Shown here piece by piece: positions 43,578-51,141 of a DNA stretch of 64,000 nt; position 1 is the first letter of the stretch, and the number at the start of each line of letters is the position of its first letter. The translations under genes were made by a program, and so were the position numbers. Origin of the DNA: Streptomyces taklimakanensis (GTDB lineage: Bacteria; Actinomycetota; Actinomycetes; Streptomycetales; Streptomycetaceae); contig NZ_WIXO01000001.1 of assembly GCF_009709575.1 (NCBI RefSeq), positions 5,272,001 through 5,336,000 of the forward strand, written 5' to 3'. Below the pieces are notes generated by a model, which was given only the letters and a program-made list of their open reading frames with translations, had not been told where the DNA came from and searched no databases.

Positions 43578-44372
43578 GTGAAGATCGCGCTTCTGGACTC
43601 CGGGATCGGGCTGCTGGCCGCCGCCGCCGCGGTGCGGCGCGCGAGGCCCGACGCCGACCTCGTCCTCTCCTCCGACCCCGCCGGCATGCCCTGGGGGCCG
43701 AGGACCACCGACGACATCACCGACCGCGCCCTGGCCTGTGCGCGGGCGGCCGTCGCGCACGGCCCCGACGCGCTGATCGTCGCCTGCAACACCGCCTCCG
43801 TGCACGCTCTGCCGGTGCTGCGCGCCGAGCTGGAGCCCGAGGTGCCGGTCGTCGGCACCGTGCCCGCCGTCAAACCGGCCGCGGCCGGCGGCGGTTCCGT
43901 GGCGGTCTGGGCCACCCCCGCCACCACCGGCAGCCCCTACCAGCGCCGCCTCATCGCGGACTTCGGCAACGGCGCGGCGATCACCGAGGTGCCCTGCCAC
44001 GGGCTGGCCGACGCCGTGGAGAGCGGCGACACGGACGCCGTCGACGCCGCCGTCGCGGCGGCGGCCGAGCTCACCCCCGACGGAGTGCGGGCCGTGGTGC
44101 TCGGCTGCACCCACTACGAGCTGGTCTCCGACCGCATCCGTGCCGCCGTCACCGCCGAGGGGGCGCCCGAACCCGCCCTGTACGGATCGGCCGCCGCGGT
44201 CGCCGCGCAGGCGCTGCGCCGCGCCGGACGGGCCCCCGACCCCGGGGCGAACCCCACCGGAGGCCTCACCGTCCTCCTCGGCGGACGTCCGGGCGAGCTC
44301 CCCGGGGCCGCCGTGAGCTACGCCGAGGGTCGGCTGCTGGCCGCGGTCGGGGCCGTCCGGGCCGCCGGCTGA
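43578..44372 (+). CDS. Aspartate/glutamate racemase superfamily protein (MurI-like)
   Basis: 264 aa from GTG 43578, 8 nt after -10-like TACGCT (43565-43570). Both catalytic cysteines of the two-base racemase mechanism are present: VACNTASVHAL and VLGCTHYELV. The N-terminus ALLDSGIGLLAAAAAVRRAR is a modified DSGIGG motif. This could be glutamate racemase supplying D-Glu or a related racemase. I leave the symbol blank because Streptomyces have another, canonical murI elsewhere. Confidence 0.8.
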   Translation: MKIALLDSGIGLLAAAAAVRRARPDADLVLSSDPAGMPWGPRTTDDITDRALACARAAVAHGPDALIVACNTASVHALPVLRAELEPEVPVVGTVPAVKPAAAGGGSVAVWATPATTGSPYQRRLIADFGNGAAITEVPCHGLADAVESGDTDAVDAAVAAAAELTPDGVRAVVLGCTHYELVSDRIRAAVTAEGAPEPALYGSAAAVAAQALRRAGRAPDPGANPTGGLTVLLGGRPGELPGAAVSYAEGRLLAAVGAVRAAG

Positions 44373-44397
44373 GCGCGGGGACGCGTAGGCTCGCCGC

Positions 44398-44895
44398 ATG
44401 GCGACTCCCGAATTCATCCGTCGGTTGCGTGCCGGTGTGGGCCGGCAACTCCTCTTCCTGCCCGGGGTCACCGCGGTCGTCCTCGACGACGCGGATCGGG
44501 TCCTCCTCGGCCGGCGGGCCGACAACGGTCTCTGGTCGGTCATCGGCGGCATCCCGGAGCCCGGGGAGCAGCCCGCCGACGCGGTGGTCCGCGAGGTACA
44601 CGAGGAGACCGCCGTCCACGCCGTCCCCGAACGGCTGGTCCTGGTGCAGACGCTGGCCCCGGTGCGGTACCCCAACGGCGACGTCTGCCAGTTCGTGGAC
44701 ATGACCTTCCGGTGCCGGGCGGTCGGCGGCGAGGCACGGGTCAACGACGAGGAGTCCCTGGAGGTGGGGTGGTTCGCCCCGGACGCCCTGCCGCCAATGG
44801 AGGAGTTCGCGCTGACCCGCATCGAACGGGCACGGGAGGACGACGGAACCACGTGGTTCGAGACCACCACCGACGTCCGAAGTATGGGTGTGTGA
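44398..44895 (+). CDS. NUDIX hydrolase
   Basis: 165 aa. ATG 44398 is 7 nt after a TAGGCT -10 box (44386-44391): leaderless. NUDIX box GGIPEPGEQPADAVVREVHEET, with REVHEET in place. The C-terminus shows GDVCQFVDMTFRCRAVGGEA, typical of the ADP-ribose/NTP-cleaning type. Substrate unknown. Gap to the upstream racemase is 25 bp, but it has its own promoter. Confidence 0.88.
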   Translation: MATPEFIRRLRAGVGRQLLFLPGVTAVVLDDADRVLLGRRADNGLWSVIGGIPEPGEQPADAVVREVHEETAVHAVPERLVLVQTLAPVRYPNGDVCQFVDMTFRCRAVGGEARVNDEESLEVGWFAPDALPPMEEFALTRIERAREDDGTTWFETTTDVRSMGV

Positions 44896-44936
44896 CACAT
44901 CGGTGGGGGAGCGGACCCTTGTCTAGGGTGCCGGCC

Positions 44937-45773
44937 ATGACCGCGCCGCGAACCCCGCGTGACGAGCCCGCCTCCCCGGCCGTCCCCGCCGCCCCCACCG
45001 CCCCCACCGCCCCCCTCGACCTCGGCGGACGCACCGCCCTGGTCACCGGCGCCGCCGGGGGCATCGGCCGGGCCTGTGTCCTGCGCCTGGCGGCCGCGGG
45101 CGCCAGGGTGCGCGCCGTGGACCGGGACGCCGACGGGTTGAGGGGACTGGCCGACCTGGCGGACGGACTGCCCGGCGCGGTGGAGCCCGTCCACCTCGAC
45201 CTCACCGACCTCGACGCCGCCGAACGGGCCGCCGACGGAACCGACGTGCTGGTCAACAACGCCGGACTGCAACTGGTGCGTCCCCTGGAGGAGTTCCCGC
45301 CGGACGTCTTCCACACCGTACTGACGGTGATGTTGGAAGCCCCCTTCCGGCTGGTGCGCGGTGCCCTGCCCCACATGTACGCCCGGGGCTGGGGGCGGAT
45401 CGTCAACATCTCCTCCGTCCACGGGGTGCGCGCCTCCGCCTACAAGTCCGCCTACGTCAGTGCCAAGCACGGACTGGAGGGCCTGTCGAAGGTGGTCGCC
45501 CTGGAGGGAGCCGCGCACGGCGTCACCTCCAACTGCGTCAACCCCGCCTACGTGCGCACCCCCCTGGTGGAGAGGCAGATCGCCGACCAGTCGAAGGCGC
45601 ACGGCATCCCCGCCGACCGCGTGGTCTCCGAGATCATGCTCGCCGACGCCGCCGTCAAGCGGTTGATCGAGCCCGAGGAGGTCGCCGAGGCCGTCGCCTA
45701 CCTGTGCGGCCCCCGGGCGTCCTTCGTCACCGGTGCCTCGTTGATGATGGACGGCGGCTGGACGGCACACTGA
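44937..45773 (+). CDS. 3-hydroxybutyrate dehydrogenase-like SDR
   Basis: 278 aa from ATG 44937, 8 nt after TAGGGT (44924-44929). Cofactor loop TGAAGGIG, catalytic Ser/Tyr/Lys in NISSVHGVRASAYKSAYVSAK, and the characteristic NCVNPAYVRTPLVERQIADQ plus KRLIEPEEVAEAVAYLCG that typify D-3-hydroxybutyrate dehydrogenases. Oxidises 3-hydroxybutyrate to acetoacetate with NAD. Context supports this: a PucR-type regulator follows and an MHS carboxylate symporter converges on it. Confidence 0.85.
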   Translation: MTAPRTPRDEPASPAVPAAPTAPTAPLDLGGRTALVTGAAGGIGRACVLRLAAAGARVRAVDRDADGLRGLADLADGLPGAVEPVHLDLTDLDAAERAADGTDVLVNNAGLQLVRPLEEFPPDVFHTVLTVMLEAPFRLVRGALPHMYARGWGRIVNISSVHGVRASAYKSAYVSAKHGLEGLSKVVALEGAAHGVTSNCVNPAYVRTPLVERQIADQSKAHGIPADRVVSEIMLADAAVKRLIEPEEVAEAVAYLCGPRASFVTGASLMMDGGWTAH

Positions 45774-45886
45774 CCCGCGCGCCCCCGATGCACCGGGGAC
45801 CGGGGCACGGCGGACGCGCGGGCGGCGCACCACCGCCGGCGCCCCGACTCTGGCGCACCCGCGGACCGGCGGGTATCCCTGTGCCC

Positions 45887-47779
45887 ATGTCCGAGCACCC
45901 CGCCCCCGGTCCCACCGAGCCCGCCCCCGCCGAGACGGCGCCCCTGGAGTTCCTCGAACTTCTGGCCCGCGGCGCGCCGGTCGAGGAGTACGAGCGCCCC
46001 GGACTGCGCGGCCACGACCGGGCCCGCCTGCTCGCCCTGCGGGTACGGGCCGAACTGGAGGGGCGCCGCAGACGCGAGGCGGAACTGACCGCCCTGTTCG
46101 AGACGGCGCACGACCTGGCCGGTGTGCGGGGCCTGGACGACGTGCTGCGGGCCATCGTGCAGCGCGCCCGCTCGCTGCTGGGCGCCGAGGTCGCCTACCT
46201 GACCCTCAACGACACCGAGCGCGGCGACACCTACATGCGCGTCACCGAGGGCTCCGTCTCCGCCCGCTTCCAACAGCTCCGCCTGGGCCTGGGGGAGGGG
46301 CTGGGCGGCCTGGTCGCGCAGACGGCCCGCCCCTACGTCACCGACGACTACATGCGCGACGAGCGCTTCCTGCACACCCGCACCATCGACTCCGGCGTCC
46401 GCGACGAGGGGCTGGTGGCGATCCTGGGCGTACCGCTGATGCTGGGGCGCGAGGTGATCGGCGTGCTGTACGCCGCCGACCGCCGGATCCGCGTCTTCGA
46501 ACGCGAGCAGGTCGCCCTCCTGGCCTCCTTCGCGGCCCACGCCGCCGTCGCCATCGACACCGCGCGGCTGTTGGCCGAGACCCGTGAGGCGATGGCCGGA
46601 CTGGAAGCGGCCAACGCCATCATCCGCGACCGCAGCGCCGCCATCGAGCGCTCCTCGGAGGTGCACGACCGCCTCACCGAACTGGTGCTGCGCGGCGGGG
46701 GCGTCGAGGACGTGGCCGCCGCGGTCTCGGAAGTCCTGGACGGGGACGTGGAGTTCGCCGATGGCGAGGGGGCGCCCACCCGGGCCGTCGAGCGCTCCCG
46801 GCGCGACGGCCACGCGGTACGCGACGGCGACGCCTGGATCGCCGCCGTCGCCGCCGGCGGCGAACTGCTGGGCGCCCTGGTGCTGCGCGGGCACCGGAGG
46901 CTCGACCCGGTGGACCAGCGCACCCTGGAGCGTGCCGCCATGGTCACCTCCCTGCTGCTGCTCGCCCGCCGCTCGGCCGACGAGGCCGAACAGCGGGTGC
47001 GCGGCGAACTCCTGGACGACCTGCTGGACGCGGCCGGTCGTGATCCCCGACTGCTGCGCGAACGCGCCACCCGGCTCGGCGCCGATCTCGACGTCCCCCA
47101 CGTCGTCCTCGTCGCCCGCCCGGCCGGCGAGAGCACCGGCCGACGAAAGAGCGCCGATCGGCAGCGGCTGTGGTCGGCCGCCTCCCACCTGGCCGTCACC
47201 CGGCACGGCCTGGCCGTCGCCCGCGACGGGGGCACCGTGCTGCTACTGCCGCTGCGTTCGGGCGAGAGCGCCGGGAACACCGCGCGGCAGGTCGCGACCC
47301 AGCTCGGCTCGGCCGTCCGCGCCCCGGTCACCGTCGGGGCGTCCCCACCGGTGGCCGCGCCCGCCGCCGACCCCGGCGCGGTCGCCGCCGCCTGTGACGA
47401 GGCCCGCCGCTGCCTGGACACCCTGCGGCTGCTGGGCCGCCACGGCGACGGCGCGGCCGCCGACGACCTGGGCTTCCTGGGACTGCTGCTGGCCGACGGC
47501 CGAGACGTCGACGGCTTCGTCCACCGCACGCTGGGACCGGTCCTGGAGTACGACGAGCGCCGCGGCACGGACCTGGTGGGAACCTTGGAGGCGTACTTCG
47601 CGTCCGGCTCCAGTCCGGTCCGCACCAAGGACGTCCTCCACGTCCACGTCAACACCGTGGCCCAGCGGCTGGAGAGGGTCGGGCGGCTGCTGGGGAGCGA
47701 CTGGCAGAGCCCGGAGCGGGTGCTGGAGGTGCAGTTGGCGCTGCGGCTGTACCGCGTCTCCGCCGCCGTCGCCCCCTGA
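45887..47779 (+). CDS. GAF-domain PucR-type transcriptional regulator
   Basis: 630 aa from ATG 45887; GTG 45881 is two codons earlier. A coiled stretch (RARLLALRVRAELEGRRRRE) leads to a GAF domain (~90-235, VAYLTLNDTERGDTYMRVTE, AILGVPLMLGREVIGVLYAA). A mixed middle follows, then the C-terminal PucR HTH (KDVLHVHVNTVAQRLERVGR). It sits between 3-hydroxybutyrate dehydrogenase and the MHS symporter and likely controls both. Confidence 0.86.
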   Translation: MSEHPAPGPTEPAPAETAPLEFLELLARGAPVEEYERPGLRGHDRARLLALRVRAELEGRRRREAELTALFETAHDLAGVRGLDDVLRAIVQRARSLLGAEVAYLTLNDTERGDTYMRVTEGSVSARFQQLRLGLGEGLGGLVAQTARPYVTDDYMRDERFLHTRTIDSGVRDEGLVAILGVPLMLGREVIGVLYAADRRIRVFEREQVALLASFAAHAAVAIDTARLLAETREAMAGLEAANAIIRDRSAAIERSSEVHDRLTELVLRGGGVEDVAAAVSEVLDGDVEFADGEGAPTRAVERSRRDGHAVRDGDAWIAAVAAGGELLGALVLRGHRRLDPVDQRTLERAAMVTSLLLLARRSADEAEQRVRGELLDDLLDAAGRDPRLLRERATRLGADLDVPHVVLVARPAGESTGRRKSADRQRLWSAASHLAVTRHGLAVARDGGTVLLLPLRSGESAGNTARQVATQLGSAVRAPVTVGASPPVAAPAADPGAVAAACDEARRCLDTLRLLGRHGDGAAADDLGFLGLLLADGRDVDGFVHRTLGPVLEYDERRGTDLVGTLEAYFASGSSPVRTKDVLHVHVNTVAQRLERVGRLLGSDWQSPERVLEVQLALRLYRVSAAVAP

Positions 47780-47795
47780 CCACCGGCACCGCCCC

Positions 47796-47818
47796 GAGCC
47801 GCCGGCCCACCGCGGCTC
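47796..47818. terminator. Hairpin between pucR-type gene and MHS symporter
   Basis: GAGCCGC-N9-GCGGCTC, 7-bp stem at the convergent gene ends. Confidence 0.4.
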
Positions 47819-49256
47819 AGCGGGGTCCCGCCGCCGACACCGAACCGGAGGACGGGCCCGTGTCCGCGCCCCCGTTCCCGTCGGCCGCGCCGTCCACGCC
47901 GTCCACGCCGTCCTCGCCGATCCGCTCCAGGTCCCGCATGCGGGTCTCCTTCGCGACGCCGACCGCCAGCAGCGTCAACAGCGCGGCGGCGATCAGGTAC
48001 AGCGCGACCGGGGTGGCGCTGCCGAAGTCCGCCAGCAGCGCGGTGGCGATCAACGGGGCCGGGGCGCCGGCCGCCACCGACGAGAACTGCGAGCCGATCG
48101 AGGCGCCCGAGTAGCGCACCCGGGTCGCGAACAGCTCCGAGAAGAACGCCGCCTGCGGCGCGTACATCGCACCGTGCAGCACCAGACCGACGGTGACGGC
48201 CAGCAACACCGGGCCGAAGCTCTCGGTGTCCAGCAGCCGGAAGAAGGGGAACGCCCACAGGCCGATGCCGGCCGCGCCCAGCAGGTAGACCGGACGACGC
48301 CCCCACCGGTCCGAGAGCGCGCCCCAGACGGGGATGACCGCGAAGTGGACCGCGGAGGCGATCAGCACCGCGTTGAGCACCGTCTGTCTCCCCATCTCCA
48401 GGTGCTTGGTGCCGTAGGTCAGGACGAAGGCGGTGATGACGTAGTAGCCGATGTTCTCGGCCATCCGCGCGCCCATCGCGATCAGCACGTCGCGCCAGTG
48501 CTCCCGCAGCACGGTCGGCAGCGGCGCGGCCTCCGCCGCCTCCCCCTCGGCCTTCCGGGCCTCCGCCTTCCGGGCCTCGGCCCTGGCCAGCGCCGCCTTG
48601 AAAACGGGCGACTCGTCCACCGACAGCCGGATCCACAGGCCGAGCAGCACCAGCACCCCGGAGAGCAGGAACGGCACCCGCCACCCCCAGGACTCGAAGG
48701 CCGGGTCGGGCAGCACCGCGGTGAGCACCGCCAGCACGGCGGTGGCCAGCAACTGCCCCGCGGGCGCGCCGGTCTGCGGCCACGACGCCCAGTAGCCGCG
48801 CCTGCGCGCGTCGCCGTGCTCCGAGACCAGCAGCACCGCGCCGCCCCACTCGCCGCCGAGCGCGAAGCCCTGTACCAACCGCAGCATGGTCAGCAGGACC
48901 GCCGCCAGGGAGCCGATCTGGGCGTGGGTGGGCAGCAACCCGATGGCGAAGGTGGCGCCGCCCATCATCAGCAGACTGACCACCAGCAGCCGCTTGCGAC
49001 CGAGCCGGTCGCCGTAGTGGCCGAACACCAGCGCGCCCACCGGGCGGGCGACGAAGCCGACGGCGTACGTCAGGAAGGCCAACAGAGTGCCCACCAGCGG
49101 ATCGGAACCGGGGAAGAACAGTTTGTCGAAGACGAGCGCGGCGGCCGACCCGTAGAGGAAGAAGTCGTACCACTCGATGGTGGTCCCGATCAGGGACGCG
49201 GTGACGACACGCTTGAGACTGGAGGGGGCCGGCGGAGCGGCCGCGGGGGAGGACAT
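47817..49256 (-). CDS. MHS family (metabolite:H+ symporter) MFS transporter
   Basis: 479 aa from ATG 49256 with AGGAAG upstream. Twelve hydrophobic segments. The family opening LKRVVTASLIGTTIEWYDFF and motif A FGHYGDRLGRKRLLV are intact, as is EWGGAVLLVSEHGDARRRGY. A charged loop in the middle contains a duplicated EARKAEARKAE. The C-terminal tail has a GVDGVDG repeat. It probably imports a carboxylate such as 3-hydroxybutyrate with protons, given the dehydrogenase and regulator next to it. An inverted repeat lies upstream at 49331-49347. Confidence 0.88.
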   Translation of the reverse strand: MSSPAAAPPAPSSLKRVVTASLIGTTIEWYDFFLYGSAAALVFDKLFFPGSDPLVGTLLAFLTYAVGFVARPVGALVFGHYGDRLGRKRLLVVSLLMMGGATFAIGLLPTHAQIGSLAAVLLTMLRLVQGFALGGEWGGAVLLVSEHGDARRRGYWASWPQTGAPAGQLLATAVLAVLTAVLPDPAFESWGWRVPFLLSGVLVLLGLWIRLSVDESPVFKAALARAEARKAEARKAEGEAAEAAPLPTVLREHWRDVLIAMGARMAENIGYYVITAFVLTYGTKHLEMGRQTVLNAVLIASAVHFAVIPVWGALSDRWGRRPVYLLGAAGIGLWAFPFFRLLDTESFGPVLLAVTVGLVLHGAMYAPQAAFFSELFATRVRYSGASIGSQFSSVAAGAPAPLIATALLADFGSATPVALYLIAAALLTLLAVGVAKETRMRDLERIGEDGVDGVDGAADGNGGADTGPSSGSVSAAGPR

Positions 49257-49330
49257 CGGCACCACTTCCTGGCGTTCGCGGGGACGTTCGTGTGCCGCCA
49301 CACCGTAGGAACGCGCAGGTCACGGGCGTA

Positions 49331-49347
49331 TGTGGTGGGACACCACA
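49331..49347. promoter_or_regulatory. Inverted repeat upstream of the MHS symporter
   Basis: TGTGGTG-GGA-CACCACA, perfect 7-bp arms, 75 bp before the transporter ATG. Candidate operator for the PucR-type or another regulator. Confidence 0.45.
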
Positions 49348-49902
49348 GTTTCGTGGGCCGGAGTGCGCGCTCCCGCCATGCCGCAGGGAGGCACGCGGCC
49401 GACGTTCCCGCGAGGGGTCCGACCGGGCCGGACGGGAGGGTGTCCGGGTCGCCCTGCTCGGATGTGGTTCGAAGGCGCGGCGCCGACTCCCGTGCTGGTT
49501 CGATGCCGGCTACGTCGCGTAGAACTCCGGCATGAGCCACAGACCGGACACCGTCGCACCCCGGCGACTCGCGAGCCACGGCCGACGGGCTGCATCGGTG
49601 CCCGGCGTGCGGACCGGGCACCATCTCGGTGGTCGTCCGCCGCTGCGCCCGACGCAGCTTCGATCCGAGCCCCCAAGGGCGTATGGCCGAGTGCCCGTTC
49701 GTGCTGCTGTGCCGTTCCCGCCGACTGCGGACCCGCCAGGGAACGCCGCGGCCTCTGGGGAAGTGCAGCGCATAGGATGCTTCCCGGAGCGAGAACAAGG
49801 TGACGAGCCGTGGGTGATATGCGCCGTATGGCGGCTATGCCGGACTCTTTGAGTCTGCTCGGAAATCGCGGTTCCGGCGGATGGAACCGCAGGCCGCTCG
49901 GT

Positions 49903-50000
49903 GTGCTCCCCGCACCCGCGGGGATGGCCCCTGATCGGCCGCCGCGATGCGACTCCTGCTCGCGTGCTCCCCGCGTACGCGGCACCCGCGGGGAAGATCC
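49903..50000 (+). CRISPR. Relic CRISPR unit, type I-E-like repeats, one spacer
   Basis: Repeat 1 at 49903-49931 is 29 nt with the palindromic core CCCCGCACCCGCGGGG typical of Streptomyces type I-E repeats. A 32-nt spacer follows (49932-49963), giving the exact 61-nt period. Repeat 2 starts at 49964 with GTGCTCCCCGC, then has a 9-nt insertion (49975-49983), then ACCCGCGGGG and a diverged end. No third repeat at the next period and no cas genes in the window. Strand is the one where the repeat reads GTGCTCCCCGC. Confidence 0.75.
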
Positions 50001-50171
50001 TTTTCGGTGATGAAACGGGCCGTGCTGGCGGCGTTTCTCGGGGGACGTGGCGCACCGGGGCACGGCTTTGGCCGGCTTGCCGCGAGGCCGGGGCCGATCG
50101 ACCGCCGGGCCGGTGCTGACTTCGTAGGGCCAGCAGCGGGAGGACCGCGGGTCCGAACTTCGATCGGGTGG

Positions 50172-50270
50172 GTTGCCGTACCACTCGATGGCGGTGCCGA
50201 TCAGGAACGGGGTGACGGCGCGCTTGAGGTCGGGGCGGGCCGGCCCCGCCGACGAGCACGGCGCCGGAGC
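50172..50270 (-). pseudogene. Fragment of an MHS transporter gene N-terminus
   Basis: The minus-strand translation reads DLKRAVTPFLIGTAIEWYGN (50172-50231), nearly identical to LKRVVTASLIGTTIEWYDFF at the start of the intact symporter about 1 kb away. An upstream Ala/Pro/Ser-rich part resembles that protein's N-terminus. Homology stops abruptly after EWYGN; no other transporter segment remains. A truncated paralogue or a duplication remnant. Confidence 0.7.
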
Positions 50271-50550
50271 AACCGAGGCCGTCCGGGCGTGCGTGGCCAC
50301 GCGCCTCGCTCGGAACCTCGTCGGAGGCTTCGGACCCGCCCCTGGTGTACGCACGGGCCGCGCGAAACGCGCCGATCGGTCCGGTGCGCCGGTGTGGGGA
50401 CTGGTGCCGAGGCAGTCGGGGCGGTGTTCCGTCCGGGAACAAACTCTACCCTGACGTGAGGGATGGTTGCGGCCGTGGTCCTGTGAATCCCAGGTGAACC
50501 GCGCGCGGGAGCTTGTGATTCGCCTCACCCGGTAGGGTTGGGGGTTACGG

Positions 50551-50569
50551 ATCCGAAAACCGTTCGGAT
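50551..50569. promoter_or_regulatory. Inverted repeat in the merR leader
   Basis: ATCCGAA-N5-TTCGGAT, perfect 7-bp arms, between a -10-like TAGGGT (50533-50538) and GTG 50588. Could be an autoregulatory operator or a small hairpin near the ribosome site GAGGGGA. Confidence 0.45.
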
Positions 50570-50587
50570 GGCAGAGGGGACGCGGCA

Positions 50588-50989
50588 GTGACGGACGAGC
50601 GGCGGATGCGGATCGGTGAGGTGGCCGAGCGGACGGGCCTGTCGCTGCGCACCATCCGGCACTACGAGGAGGTCGGCCTGGTGGTCCCCTCCGCCCGCAC
50701 CAAGGGCGGCTTCCGGCTCTACACCGCCGCCGACGTGGACCGGCTGATGGTGGTGCGCCGGATGAAGCCGTTGGACTTCTCCCTGGAGGAGATGCGCGAC
50801 CTGCTGTCCATCACCGACCGGCTCTCGGATGCCGGATCCCTGGCGGAGGCCGAGCGCGAGCGGCTGCGCGAACGCCTGGACGCCTACCGCAGGGTCGCCG
50901 ACGCCCGCTGCGAGACGCTGCGCGCCCGGCTGATGGCCGCCGAGGACTTCGCCGCCACCCTCCGCGGCAGACTCGCCGCCCACGACTGA
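50588..50989 (+). CDS. MerR family transcriptional regulator
   Basis: 133 aa, GTG start with AGAGGGGA upstream. Winged helix RIGEVAERTGLSLRTIRHYE, EVGLVVPSARTKGGFRLYTA and coiled coil SLAEAERERLRERLDAYRRV. A single Cys (ADARCETLRAR) near the C-terminus; no metal-site cluster. Target not evident; the next gene, RNase J, has its own promoter. Confidence 0.86.
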   Translation: MTDERRMRIGEVAERTGLSLRTIRHYEEVGLVVPSARTKGGFRLYTAADVDRLMVVRRMKPLDFSLEEMRDLLSITDRLSDAGSLAEAERERLRERLDAYRRVADARCETLRARLMAAEDFAATLRGRLAAHD

Positions 50990-51141
50990 ACGATCACGAC
51001 GCGACACCAACGGCGCCGCGTTCGCCGTGCCCTGCCGTGGCGGGACCCGCGCGGCCCGCGGCCGGTCTCGGGCAGGTGACGCGAACCCGCTGGTCGATGG
51101 GTCGATGGAGCGATCCCGTGGCTCTCCGGTAGCGTCCGGGT

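Larger units (their letters stand above)
49257..50587. other. 1.3-kb decayed region without intact genes
   Basis: Open frames here have no ribosome sites and no recognisable domains. The stretch contains an operator-like repeat (49331-49347), an 8-bp-stem hairpin (49868-49890, GCGGTTCC / GGAACCGC), a CRISPR relic (49903-50000), a fragment of a second MHS transporter (50172-50270) and the merR promoter region. Local patches (e.g. 49800-49870) are less GC-rich than the flanks. It looks like the remains of deleted or decayed DNA. Confidence 0.65.

Noticed and set aside
46348..49535. Very long open frames opposite or alongside the pucR-type and MHS genes (over 980 codons)
   Set aside because: They are shadows caused by high third-position GC; compositions are Arg/Ser/Pro-rich without domains, while the genes annotated in the other frames have clear families.
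49532..49852. 107-codon open frame in the decayed region as a possible gene or transposase remnant
   Set aside because: No recognisable domain, no ribosome site and no inverted repeats or catalytic motif.
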